Source of the DNA: Clostridium sp. CM027
GTDB lineage: Bacteria > Bacillota > Clostridia > Clostridiales > Clostridiaceae
DNA length: 64,000 nucleotides
Direction of reading: 5' to 3'
Assembly (NCBI RefSeq): GCF_024730565.1
Contig: NZ_CP077725.1
Coordinates: 1,860,001 to 1,924,000, forward strand
A model generated the notes under the pieces. That model searched no databases, had not been told where the DNA came from, and saw only the letters and a list, made by a program, of their open reading frames with translations. Shown one piece after another: positions 34,858-44,475 of this stretch (its first letter is position 1; each line of letters begins with the position of its first letter). The translations under genes and the position numbers were made by a program.

Positions 34858-36690
34858 TTAAGAAAGCACCGTTTTGCTTTCCATTTCCTTATCTTCTAAG
34901 AGCTGATTTGTATATAGTTTATAGTAATAACCTTTTCTTTTTAGTAGTTCTCTGTGATTTCCTGACTCCGTAATCTTTCCATTCCTTATAACAAGAATTC
35001 TATCTGCAGATACTATGGTAGAAAGTCTATGGGCAACCACAAAACTAGTTCTACCATTTAAAACTTTTTCTATGGCATTTTGTATCATTCTTTCTGTTTC
35101 CGTATCTATAGATGATGTAGCTTCATCAAGAACAAATAGTGCTGGATCTGCTACAATGGCTCTAGCAAAGGAAATAAGTTGTTTCTCTCCTGTGGATAGA
35201 TTCCCTCCCCCTTCACCAACCTGCGTATCATAGCCTTTTTCTAGTTTACTTATAAACCCATGAGCATTTACAAGCTTTGATGCATTTTCAATTTCATCGA
35301 AGGTTGCATTAAGCTTTCCATATATAATGTTATCTCTAATATTTCCACTAAATAAATGTGGGCTTTGAAGTACATAGCCTAGATTAGATTGAAGCCACAA
35401 TAGTGATCTTTCTCTATAATCTTTTCCATCAATTAATATTTCTCCACTACTTGGTTCATAAAATCTACAAAGTAGGTTTACTAAGGTGCTTTTACCAGAA
35501 CCTGTTTCTCCAACTAACGCTATAGTTTCACCTTTTTTCACTTTTAGGTTAAAGTTTTGAAACACCTTTTCTCCATTTTTATAGGAAAAGCACACATCTT
35601 TAAATTCAATATCTCCATGTATTTCTTCCCAGTTTTCTTGTTTTGCATTAAATAAATCTCCGTATTTTTCAATTACATCATTTTTATCCCATATATCTGG
35701 CTCAGTTTCTATTAAAGCTATAATTCTCTCTGCAGATGCTTGAGCATTCTGAAGTTCTGCAATGGTTCCAGCTAGCTGACTTACAGGGTCGAAGAACTGC
35801 ACAGTATAAGCAATAAACATTACAAAAGTACCATAAGATAGCGATTGTGATATAACCCTATCCCCTCCTAGCCATAAAGCAAAACCTGCTCCTACGCTAC
35901 CCATAGATATAACAATTGGAAGAAAGAGAGCAGAGAACATAGCTGCCTTAACTGAAGAATTTCTCATATTGCCTGCATCTTGTTTAAATTCGTTTAAGTT
36001 TTCTTCTTCACGAACAAGAGTTTTAGTAGTTTTAGCTCCAGATACCTCTTCACTAAAATCCGCAGTTAAATGTGAATTTAATTTTCTAACCTTTCTATAT
36101 GATTTTAATATTTTTTTTTGAAAAAATATCCCTATTAAAAATAAGAATGGCACCACACTCATGCTTATAAGAGTTAGCTTTACGTTATTATAAAGCATTA
36201 CTCCTATAAACCCAGTCATCATAACTATTGCCCACACCATATCAATTAATCCCCAGGATATTATTTCACTAAGCCTTGTTACATCTGAGGTCATCCTTGC
36301 CATAAGCCATCCCACTGATGAGTTATCATAATATGAAACAGATAGCTGTTGAAGCCTTTTAAACCCAAGCTTTCTTATATGATAAGCCAAGTGCGTTTCA
36401 ATTTTACCTGCATGCATTATAAATAATCTTACATTTAACGCTTGAAAAACAATTATGCAAAAGTAAACCAATGCAAATATTGTAAGCCCGTCTATAGTTT
36501 TCTTTGCTATAAAATTATCAATAGCATACCTTGTAAGTAGTGGCATTACTACATCTACGCCTGCCACACCTACCATTAGGAAAGCCAAAAATATAAGTCC
36601 ATTTTTGAATTCTGTAAGATATTTAAAGAGCTTTCTCCATATACCTATATCTATTTTTTTAATAGCTTTATTTTCATCTATCCTATCCAT
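34858..36690 (-). CDS. ABC exporter subunit (canonical ATPase site), fused permease-ATPase
   Basis: A 610-residue half-transporter: six transmembrane helices (about 30-320) followed by an ATPase domain. Walker A is GETGSGKSTLV near residue 398, the signature is NLSTGEKQLISFAR (changed from LSGGQ), and Walker B is LFVLDEATSSIDTETE with the catalytic glutamate. It is the partner of the 600-residue protein encoded 15 bp upstream. In such heterodimers the altered signature belongs to the degenerate site, while this subunit gives the active Walker B. Multidrug or lipid export is likely. Confidence 0.92.
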   Translation of the reverse strand: MDRIDENKAIKKIDIGIWRKLFKYLTEFKNGLIFLAFLMVGVAGVDVVMPLLTRYAIDNFIAKKTIDGLTIFALVYFCIIVFQALNVRLFIMHAGKIETHLAYHIRKLGFKRLQQLSVSYYDNSSVGWLMARMTSDVTRLSEIISWGLIDMVWAIVMMTGFIGVMLYNNVKLTLISMSVVPFLFLIGIFFQKKILKSYRKVRKLNSHLTADFSEEVSGAKTTKTLVREEENLNEFKQDAGNMRNSSVKAAMFSALFLPIVISMGSVGAGFALWLGGDRVISQSLSYGTFVMFIAYTVQFFDPVSQLAGTIAELQNAQASAERIIALIETEPDIWDKNDVIEKYGDLFNAKQENWEEIHGDIEFKDVCFSYKNGEKVFQNFNLKVKKGETIALVGETGSGKSTLVNLLCRFYEPSSGEILIDGKDYRERSLLWLQSNLGYVLQSPHLFSGNIRDNIIYGKLNATFDEIENASKLVNAHGFISKLEKGYDTQVGEGGGNLSTGEKQLISFARAIVADPALFVLDEATSSIDTETERMIQNAIEKVLNGRTSFVVAHRLSTIVSADRILVIRNGKITESGNHRELLKRKGYYYKLYTNQLLEDKEMESKTVLS

Positions 36691-36705
36691 AATATCACCT
36701 GCCTT

Positions 36706-38508
36706 TTACTCATTAAGCACCTGCTTTTCATCCTTTATGGAATCTAACGATGTCTGTATATCCCATATTCTTTTATAGATACCATCCTTTTTAATGAGTA
36801 TGTCATGGGTTCCTATGTCCTCAATCTTTCCATGATTTATTACAATAATTTTATCCGCAGCCATAACTGTAGAAATTCTGTGTGAGATTATGAAGGTAGT
36901 ATTACTTTCACTTTTCTTTTTAAGTTTTTGCCTTATAACTCTATCAGTTTCAGTATCCACCGCACTTAGTGAATCATCAAATATCAATATAGGCATATTG
37001 TTTATAAGTGTCCTTGCTATGGCGACCCTTTGCCTTTGTCCTCCTGACAAGGTAACACCCTTTTCTCCTACAATAGTGTCATACCCCTTTTCAAAAGAAG
37101 ATATAACATTATGCACATCAGCTACTGTAGCCGCATCATGAATTTCTATATCTTCAGAGTCTATCTTTGCCATTTTGATATTTTCCTTTATAGTTCTTGA
37201 ATAGAGAAAAGGCTCCTGAAGCACTATTCCAACATTACTTCTCATATGCTTTCTTTCAATATCCTTAAGCTCTACTCCATCAACCTTTATAGACCCACTG
37301 TTATAGTCATAAAGTCTTAATAATAGATGCACTAGCGATGACTTACCTGAACCTGTTGGTCCAACAATAGCCACTGTTTCGCCTTTCTTTACTGTGAAAG
37401 TTATATCGCTTAAAATTTTATTATCTTTCTCGTATTCAAAGTTTACATTTTCAAAGCTTATATTACCTTTAATTTGTGGCTTAAGTGCTTTTCCATATTC
37501 TTGTTCTACTTGCGCTTCAAGAACATTCGTTATTCGCTTAAGCGAAACTGACATTTTGCCCATATCTGAAAGAATTCTACCCAGCTGCCTTACTGGCCAT
37601 AATAACATTCCTTCATATGTGTTAAATACCACCAAACTGCCCAAACTTATTTCTCCATTAACTGCAAAATATATGCCCGATACTAAAACCAAACCAATTT
37701 GAGTCATACAAAGTATATCTGATGTAGACCAATAAATTGAATGTAGCTTTACTAATTTGAAATTTAAATCTCTATATTTCATATTCTCTTTTTCATATTT
37801 TTCAATCTCAAACTTTTGCCTTCCAAAAGCTTTAACCACGCGTGCTCCACTTAGATTTTCTTGAAGCACTGAGGTTAGTACCCCCTCTTGTGCATCTGAG
37901 TGCTCAAAAGTATCCTTTATTTTATAAAAGAACACATATGAAAATACAAATATAATTGGTACTATTACCATGGCAATAATCGTCATTTTTTTATTAAGTG
38001 ATAACATCATTAAAATTGCGAATGTTACTATAAAAAACGCTCTTCCTATTTCCACCATTTGCGTCGCAAAGAATTTTCTAACGGTATCTACATCTGACGT
38101 ACATCTTTGAATAAGATCACCTGTTTCTGCTTTTACATGATATCCATATGGCAAATTCTGAATATGATCATACAGCTTAACTCTCATATTTCTTGCAATA
38201 TTTTCAGCAGCGCGAGCAGAAAGATTCCCTCTTAGGAATAAGAAAACCCCTCTTATACATGTTAATATTACAAGCCCCAAAGCACATATCCATAGATTTC
38301 TCGAAAGCATACCTGTGCCACCTAATAGCATAACCAATTTTTGCATAGGTAATGGAACGTCCATTGGTTTATTTCCTATTATTGAATCTATTGTTACTTT
38401 TATAACCATAGGCTCCAGCATTGCTATGAAAGTAGCTACTGCTATAGAAATTATTGCTGTAATATATAATAATCTATTTCCTTTAGTTAACTTTAAAAGT
38501 TTTTTCAT
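36706..38508 (-). CDS. ABC exporter subunit (degenerate Walker B), fused permease-ATPase
   Basis: A 600-residue half-transporter with six N-terminal transmembrane helices and a C-terminal ATPase. Walker A is GPTGSGKSSLV near residue 388, and the signature is the normal LSGGQRQRVAIAR. Walker B reads LIFDDSLSAVDTETD, with aspartate in place of the catalytic glutamate (near residue 513). This matches the BmrC/LmrC/TM287-type subunit of a heterodimeric exporter. It is cotranscribed with the partner 15 bp downstream. No regulator is adjacent. Confidence 0.93.
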   Translation of the reverse strand: MKKLLKLTKGNRLLYITAIISIAVATFIAMLEPMVIKVTIDSIIGNKPMDVPLPMQKLVMLLGGTGMLSRNLWICALGLVILTCIRGVFLFLRGNLSARAAENIARNMRVKLYDHIQNLPYGYHVKAETGDLIQRCTSDVDTVRKFFATQMVEIGRAFFIVTFAILMMLSLNKKMTIIAMVIVPIIFVFSYVFFYKIKDTFEHSDAQEGVLTSVLQENLSGARVVKAFGRQKFEIEKYEKENMKYRDLNFKLVKLHSIYWSTSDILCMTQIGLVLVSGIYFAVNGEISLGSLVVFNTYEGMLLWPVRQLGRILSDMGKMSVSLKRITNVLEAQVEQEYGKALKPQIKGNISFENVNFEYEKDNKILSDITFTVKKGETVAIVGPTGSGKSSLVHLLLRLYDYNSGSIKVDGVELKDIERKHMRSNVGIVLQEPFLYSRTIKENIKMAKIDSEDIEIHDAATVADVHNVISSFEKGYDTIVGEKGVTLSGGQRQRVAIARTLINNMPILIFDDSLSAVDTETDRVIRQKLKKKSESNTTFIISHRISTVMAADKIIVINHGKIEDIGTHDILIKKDGIYKRIWDIQTSLDSIKDEKQVLNE

Positions 38509-38554
38509 ATAATTTGTCTCCTTGTAGCTGGGCCTATTTGATACTGGTTATTAA

Positions 38555-39367
38555 TCACTTTTCATGTATATACTTTCTAGTCTCCTCTTCAGCGCTAGTA
38601 TACGCTGTCCCCATTTTGCACCTAAACTCATCTGTGCTTGTGCAAAAGTCTGGAATACCCAATGTTTTTATAACTCCATGCTTAACTTCGGGTGTTATAT
38701 AAGAAAATGTCATGTTTAATACATCATCATCTATTTTATTAAAATTTTCAAATTCTCTTTTTAAATCTTCAATAGTTTTTCTTGACCTACGGTGTATTTT
38801 TGCTTTTCGTTTAACCTTTTCACCTTCATTTCCACTTCTTAAAGTTCTCAAAGCTTGTAAAAATTCATCTTTATCCATGCCTCTCAGTTTTAAAATTACA
38901 AAGGGATCCTTATCAAACTCAACCCCAAGCATATAATGAACTGCAGCGATATGTTTGCATGGGTTTGCAACGTCTGAGCAGGAACACTGAGTTACTAAAT
39001 GTATTTGTTTTTTGGGAAAAAGAGAAACTCCGGCTTCTTTAAAAGCTTCCTCTATATTTTCAGGCATTTCTCCATTTAAAAGTTTAGCGCAAAAAATAGC
39101 TTTTTGAGACATAATCTTCATGATTTTTCCCCACTGCTGCTCCGAAAAACTATCAAGCTCCATATTCACTTTATAAGGTGTTAATCTGCTTCCCTGAACT
39201 TCTGCCTCAATTTTCCCCTTTGAAACCTCTATGCTCAGTACATTTCCACCTCTTGCATATTCTCGTCCACTGTCAACTCTAGAACTTATAGTAAAGCTCG
39301 AAATTGCGTTATTCCATTTTTTAGACCACCAATTGCTACCAAATTCATTTCTTATTCTTCCAGCCAC
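38555..39367 (-). CDS. SWIM zinc-finger protein
   Basis: A roughly 270-residue cytosolic protein. The SWIM motif is CSCSDVANPCKH, in the order C-x-C ... C-x-H, about residue 127-138, followed by HYMLGVEFDKDPFVILKLRG, typical of SWIM proteins paired with SNF2 helicases. I chose the GTG at 39367 because GGAGG lies 9 bp before it; the frame also has a TTG at 39388 that would overlap that site. It lies downstream of the SNF2 gene on the same strand, separated by only 70 bp, so the two likely act together. A C-terminal basic region (KRKAKIHRRSRK) may contact nucleic acid. Confidence 0.85.
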   Translation of the reverse strand: MAGRIRNEFGSNWWSKKWNNAISSFTISSRVDSGREYARGGNVLSIEVSKGKIEAEVQGSRLTPYKVNMELDSFSEQQWGKIMKIMSQKAIFCAKLLNGEMPENIEEAFKEAGVSLFPKKQIHLVTQCSCSDVANPCKHIAAVHYMLGVEFDKDPFVILKLRGMDKDEFLQALRTLRSGNEGEKVKRKAKIHRRSRKTIEDLKREFENFNKIDDDVLNMTFSYITPEVKHGVIKTLGIPDFCTSTDEFRCKMGTAYTSAEEETRKYIHEK

Positions 39368-39437
39368 AGGTTTCCACCTCCTTGCCAATGTCTATGTTTA
39401 GGTAACAATTATTAATTATCACCTTCGATGTTATCTA

Positions 39438-42400
39438 TCAATTGTAATCTTTGTTGTCCTGCTCTAATGTAAAGAGTTCGTGAAGCTCCTCATTGCTCAT
39501 CTCTGATATCCAGTTTTCATTTGTTGAAACTACACTTTCAGCAAGTGCCTGCTTCTTTTCTAGCATAACATCAATTTTTTCCTCTAAGGTTCCCATACAT
39601 ATGAATTTATGAACATGGACATTCTTAAGTTGCCCTATTCTAAATGCCCTATCCGTTGCTTGATTTTCTACAGCAGGATTCCACCATCTATCAAAATGAA
39701 ATACCTGATTGGCTTTTGTTAGGTTTAACCCAAGTCCACCAGCCTTTAAAGATAATATAAATACCATAGGCTCATTACCATCTTCTTGAAAAACATTAAT
39801 TAGCTCTTCTCTTTTCTTTCTGCTGGTTCCTCCATGTAAAAATAGTGTTCTTACCCCTAGTTTTTTCTCAATTTCTGATTTTAAAATATGTCCCATTTCC
39901 GCAAACTGCGTAAATACAAGCGACCTATCCCCTTCTTCTATAACAACTTCCAGCATTTCTAGAAGCCTTTCAAGTTTTCCAGAGCGTCCTTCAATGTCGC
40001 CATCGTCCTTTAAAAATTGCACAGGGTGATTACAAATTTGCTTGAACTTTGTTAATGAAGAAATAATAAGTCCCCTACGCTGAATACCTTCTGATTCATC
40101 AATTTTATTTATGCAATCATTTACCACAGCTTGATATAAAGTAGCCTGTTCCTTTGTTAAAGCTGTATATTCCTTAGTCTCTATTTTTTCTGGCAAATCT
40201 TTGATAATATTTGTGTCAGTTTTAAGTCTTCGTAGCACAAATGGAGCAATTATTTTTTTTAGTTTATTACTTTTTTTAGAATCTCCATCCCGCTCTATAG
40301 GAACTGCAAATTCACTCCTAAATGTTGACCAATTATATAGATATCCTTTATTTAAAAAGTCCATAATAGACCACAAATCTGAAAGTCTATTTTCAACCGG
40401 CGTTCCTGTTAATGCAACTTTATATTCCGCTTTAAGTTTTTTTATATATTGAGTTTGTTTGGACGCGCTATTCTTAATATTTTGAGCTTCATCCAATATA
40501 ATCCCTGCCCATTCTTCTTTTTGGAATAACTCCTTATCCCTTACCATTAGCGCATAAGTTGTAATAACAACCTCATTTTTATGTATTTCCTCGCTAAAAG
40601 TTTCATAACTCCACCTACTATTTCCGTGATGAATTGCTGATTTAAGATTAGGTGCAAACTTTTCAATTTCTTTTTCCCAATTTCCCACAACAGACGTAGG
40701 ACATATTATTAAAGTAGGTTTATCCGTTAACCCCTTTTCTCTCTCATAAAGCATAAGACATATACTTTGTACAGTTTTTCCAAGCCCCATATCATCAGCA
40801 AGGCATGCCCCTATACCATGATTTCGCAAAAAAGTTAACCAGTAAAACCCTCTTTTCTGGTATTCACGAAGGGTACCTCTAAATCCTAATGGAATATCAA
40901 CTTCTTCTATATTATTCAAATTAAACAATTTCTCAAAAAAATGCCCCACAGCTTCTTGATTATCTATATTATCAACAGTAACTCCTGGAATTATCTCCTC
41001 ATCACTTAAGTTGAGTCTTAATAATTCTCCGACAGGAATCTTCCCATTTAACCCTTTATTCATTTTCATCTTGGAAAGTGTTTTAATTTGATGTATATCA
41101 ACCTGTACCCACTGACCCCTTAATTGAATAAATGGTATTTTCAAATTTGAAATTTTTTCAAATTCCTTCTCACTTATCTCTTCTCCATTTAATGCCAATT
41201 TCCAGTCGTATTCAAGAATAGTATCCATATTGAATGTACTCTTTACTGCTAAATTAGTATTTGTAATGTGCTTTTTATCCTTTAGCTTAACAGAGATCCT
41301 TGAAGGTTTTTTCCACCAGGCTGGTGCAATAATACCAAATCCTTTTTCTTTCAAGAAATAAGCTGATTCTCTTAAAAATGAATAGGCTTCCTCCATAGAT
41401 AGCTTGCACTCTATGGGTACTGCATCATAAAGACTCCTTTCAATAGGAATAAATACTTTTGAGGCAACTGCTAAATCCTCTAGAAGCCTTTCTTGGGGAT
41501 TATTAAATTTTTTATTTAAATAGGTTATTGTATCCACAGATTCTTCAAAAATCATTTTTGCTGGTAGCACAAGGCTAAGATCATCCTTTGCTTGAAGCAA
41601 ATATTCAATTGTCCACTCCTCTTCTCTTGTAGGTGGAATAACTTTGAAACATGTACGGAATTTAAAATTATTATTTTTAATTTTTATAGGTTCTATCCAT
41701 TTCTTATACTCATTTAGCATTTTAACCTGATCACTTGTGTCTATCGGTATCTCAGGCAATTCTGAAAAAAGAGAATGCATCCAAGTACTACTTAAATTAT
41801 TAAAATCATACTCTAAGTAATCATTATCTTTGTTTATTTCGTTACAACTACTTCTTACCATACTGTCAATCATAGAATCCATAAAATTACTTACCAGTTT
41901 ATTACTATTTGTGTATATGAATTGCTGATCATCTAAATGAAAATATGCCTTACACTCTGTAGGCATATTACTACATAAAACCTTCTTTTTATCAATATAC
42001 TCAGGATCGCTTGTGTGCCATCTCCACTGAGAATTCACTTTTTTCTTTGCTCTATCGATGGTTAAAGAGGGTAAATACTTATGCTTTATAATTAGCTCAG
42101 CAGTAAACTTTGCCACTGTAATCCAAAACTTTATTTCCCCTGATAACTCTATCTGCTTCGTACAGTCTCTTTCTATATTCAAAATCAAATTAAATGAATC
42201 TAAATTACTAAAAGTAATACCCCTAATTTCTCTTTTTAGAAGTTCCTTTTTTATTGCATCATATTTATATTTCCCATGTTTTATATCTATTGCTGAATTA
42301 TTTGTTTTGCTACGCAATTCTACAACTGAAGCCATTTTTTCATATAGTGGAAGTGCATTTTTAGGCTTTCTACCTCGTCTTGTGCACTTAGTTTCTCCAC

Positions 42401-42467
42401 TCTCGCCCCACAATATAAATGTATGCATACCTTCTGTAGTTTCTATCCATCCGCCATTTAATATCAA
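39438..42467 (-). CDS. SNF2-family DEAD/DEAH helicase
   Basis: A 1009-residue protein: a long N-terminal region (about 1-520, SNF2-associated type) followed by the SNF2 core. Walker A is ADDMGLGKTVQS near residue 557, the DEAQ box is ILDEAQNIKN near 658, then TGTPVENRLSD, SLKAGGLGLNLT, and TDRAFRIGQ near 941. It has no SWIM finger of its own; a SWIM protein gene follows at once. Such bacterial helicases are ATP-dependent DNA translocases of unclear biological role. It is a paralogue of the fused SWIM-SNF2 at 3478. Confidence 0.93.
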   Translation of the reverse strand: MILNGGWIETTEGMHTFILWGESGETKCTRRGRKPKNALPLYEKMASVVELRSKTNNSAIDIKHGKYKYDAIKKELLKREIRGITFSNLDSFNLILNIERDCTKQIELSGEIKFWITVAKFTAELIIKHKYLPSLTIDRAKKKVNSQWRWHTSDPEYIDKKKVLCSNMPTECKAYFHLDDQQFIYTNSNKLVSNFMDSMIDSMVRSSCNEINKDNDYLEYDFNNLSSTWMHSLFSELPEIPIDTSDQVKMLNEYKKWIEPIKIKNNNFKFRTCFKVIPPTREEEWTIEYLLQAKDDLSLVLPAKMIFEESVDTITYLNKKFNNPQERLLEDLAVASKVFIPIERSLYDAVPIECKLSMEEAYSFLRESAYFLKEKGFGIIAPAWWKKPSRISVKLKDKKHITNTNLAVKSTFNMDTILEYDWKLALNGEEISEKEFEKISNLKIPFIQLRGQWVQVDIHQIKTLSKMKMNKGLNGKIPVGELLRLNLSDEEIIPGVTVDNIDNQEAVGHFFEKLFNLNNIEEVDIPLGFRGTLREYQKRGFYWLTFLRNHGIGACLADDMGLGKTVQSICLMLYEREKGLTDKPTLIICPTSVVGNWEKEIEKFAPNLKSAIHHGNSRWSYETFSEEIHKNEVVITTYALMVRDKELFQKEEWAGIILDEAQNIKNSASKQTQYIKKLKAEYKVALTGTPVENRLSDLWSIMDFLNKGYLYNWSTFRSEFAVPIERDGDSKKSNKLKKIIAPFVLRRLKTDTNIIKDLPEKIETKEYTALTKEQATLYQAVVNDCINKIDESEGIQRRGLIISSLTKFKQICNHPVQFLKDDGDIEGRSGKLERLLEMLEVVIEEGDRSLVFTQFAEMGHILKSEIEKKLGVRTLFLHGGTSRKKREELINVFQEDGNEPMVFILSLKAGGLGLNLTKANQVFHFDRWWNPAVENQATDRAFRIGQLKNVHVHKFICMGTLEEKIDVMLEKKQALAESVVSTNENWISEMSNEELHELFTLEQDNKDYN

Positions 42468-42704
42468 TTTTACTTCACCCTCTAAATAATGCTGTTAACA
42501 TTTTACTATATACTATATAGTTTACCATATTTTACTGGAAAATTTCACTTTTATATTCTATTTTACTATTTTTAAATTTAACTTGTTACTTAAAGCTTTA
42601 TTTTAACATTTAAAAGTAAAGTTATGGACATTTTGCTTGAAATATAAATATAAATATTTATTTTAAAATGCTATGTTTATACCTATTTGAAAGTGAGGAA
42701 AAAT

Positions 42705-42818
42705 ATGAATAATAATATACTATTAGAATCTGGAACTGGTGAACTTGAAATACTAGAATTCATCATAAATAATAAACACTATGCAATTAATTCACTAGTT
42801 ATAGAAATATTATTTTAG
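42705..42818 (+). pseudogene. cheV N-terminal remnant
   Basis: A 37-codon frame behind GTGAGGA encodes MNNNILLESGTGELEILEF and IINNKHYAIN, which resembles the start of clostridial CheV/CheW proteins (ILLESGTNELEIVEF ... GINVAKVREI). The similarity stops at SLVIEILF and the frame ends at TAG 42816. No continuation of the CheW domain or a receiver domain is visible downstream. I infer a decayed chemotaxis-coupling gene; a genuine small protein is less likely. The remainder of 42468-42973 is AT-rich and otherwise empty. Confidence 0.6.
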
Positions 42819-42973
42819 ACAATAAAATAATATTATTACTGGTTTTAAAAAAAATAGTTACTAATATTAGCCCTTATTATACTATAATTATAACCGATAT
42901 TAAAATAACTCAGATGGATATTTATCCTATATACTTGTAAAAGCTGTGAAAGTCAAGTTCACAGCTTTTACGA

Positions 42974-44134
42974 TTATATTACTACATCTACTATTTCATC
43001 TCCATAATCATTCAAACTTTCTTCAAAACATTCAATAGTTCCTCTGTATATTGATCTATTAAAATAGTCATTATTATATAAATCAAAATTATCAACAGAA
43101 TATCCTATAAGATTTTGTACAATATATACAAGTTGTTTACCATATAAATCCATACAACCCTTTGGGTTAACTCCCGGCCAAGCATTACAGCTTACTACTG
43201 TTCTTCGATTAAGTGATTTCAAACACTTTGGTATAGTACTATACTCGTCATCAGCAGGGTAAATAACAATTTTATCTAGTGTTCCATGTGGTACACCTTC
43301 TATTGCCTTTACTTGAATAGGAAAAACATCTGATAAATAAGGATCTGATGTTAAATCTAAAATTATAGAATGCTCCTTTAAATATCCTAATAATTCATTA
43401 CTGACAATATACTCTGTTGCATCATCCCTAGTAGTTGCATCTACTAAAATATCCGTATTTTTTAGAATTTCAATCATATGATTTTTATCATCAGTTATAT
43501 TTCTAGGTAGCATCTTAACAAGTACACCTTTAGTTTTTTCCTTAAGTATATCTTCATTTGCTTTGTTATTCCCATATTTACCTGCCAGTCTTGCTGCGGT
43601 TAAACCAACCCGTCCCATTCCCATTATACTCACAATTATAGGTTTTCTTTCTTCAATGCAAGTATTTTTATAGTTTTTTGCCAGTTCAGTAAATGCTGCA
43701 TTAATTCCATTTCCTGAAGTTCCCTCATAATCTACAACAATTCTTTCTGAAAAATCATTTCTAATAGAATCCATAGAAACAGCAAATATGCCTTTTTCTT
43801 TAAGCTTTTCTACTCTGGTAGCTCTAGTTGGATAATGGAGCATACTTAATAAAATACTTCCTTCTTTCATATAATCAATTTGCTCAAACTCTGGAGATCT
43901 TAAAACTACAACTATATCTTTTTCATAAGATTCTTTATTAGATACAAATTGTATTGTGCTATTCTTATTTAAATAATCTTCCTTTGTATAACCTAAAGCC
44001 GAACCATATCCTTCTTCAAGAAATATTTTCACTTTTTCCTTTTGAAGTATATCAAAAAATGTTGGCAAAAAATCTCTTTTCTCATTTATTTCTTTATGCA
44101 TTCTTGGAAAACCTATAGTTTTCAATATTATCAT
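42974..44134 (-). CDS. alanine dehydrogenase-like (AlaDh/PNT) NAD-dependent protein
   Basis: A 386-residue protein of the alanine dehydrogenase / pyridine nucleotide transhydrogenase / saccharopine dehydrogenase-like superfamily. The N-terminal lobe contains KIFLEEGYGSALGYTKEDY and VVVLRSPE, and the Rossmann loop is IMGMGRVGLTAARLAG near residue 170. DATTRDDATEYIVSNELL and LDLTSDPYL follow. It is too divergent for me to name the substrate; the AlaDH catalytic Lys/His pattern is not clear. It is a single gene, divergent from the deacetylase at 44476, sharing a 340-bp control region. Confidence 0.7.
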   Translation of the reverse strand: MIILKTIGFPRMHKEINEKRDFLPTFFDILQKEKVKIFLEEGYGSALGYTKEDYLNKNSTIQFVSNKESYEKDIVVVLRSPEFEQIDYMKEGSILLSMLHYPTRATRVEKLKEKGIFAVSMDSIRNDFSERIVVDYEGTSGNGINAAFTELAKNYKNTCIEERKPIIVSIMGMGRVGLTAARLAGKYGNNKANEDILKEKTKGVLVKMLPRNITDDKNHMIEILKNTDILVDATTRDDATEYIVSNELLGYLKEHSIILDLTSDPYLSDVFPIQVKAIEGVPHGTLDKIVIYPADDEYSTIPKCLKSLNRRTVVSCNAWPGVNPKGCMDLYGKQLVYIVQNLIGYSVDNFDLYNNDYFNRSIYRGTIECFEESLNDYGDEIVDVVI

Positions 44135-44367
44135 CCTCCTTGTCTTTCTCTTCTTTTGTTTAATTCATTTTTTTGAAAAATTGCAGAACCAAAATAGTTG
44201 TTATTTTAAAATAAAATAACACCTTTATCCTTCTTAGTTTTATTTTTTTGTTTTTGAAAAATAGATGTACTAATAATTGAATTATATTTTGAAAGGCTTT
44301 AAAATTTCAAAGTATTAATTTTAAAATTGTATTATGAATCAGTGTGAGACTGAGTGTTACTAACTTT

Positions 44368-44433
44368 TTGACAAGTAACAATCTGCATTGTATAATTAAG
44401 TTGTTACTTACTGTAATTTGATTATACAATGCA
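44368..44433 (+). promoter_or_regulatory. consensus promoter with two interlocking inverted repeats
   Basis: TTGACA (44368-44373), 17-bp spacer and TATAAT (44391-44396) form a fully consensus promoter. Two inverted repeats overlap it: AAGTAACAA (44374-44382) with TTGTTACTT (44401-44409), and TGCATTGTATAAT (44384-44396) with ATTATACAATGCA (44421-44433). The first brackets the -10 element, the second includes it. They look like repressor operators. The rest of 44135-44475 shows nothing further. Confidence 0.65.
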
Positions 44434-44475
44434 AATTGCAAGTTTGCAATGTTTATTAGGAGGTTGTGTTAATTT

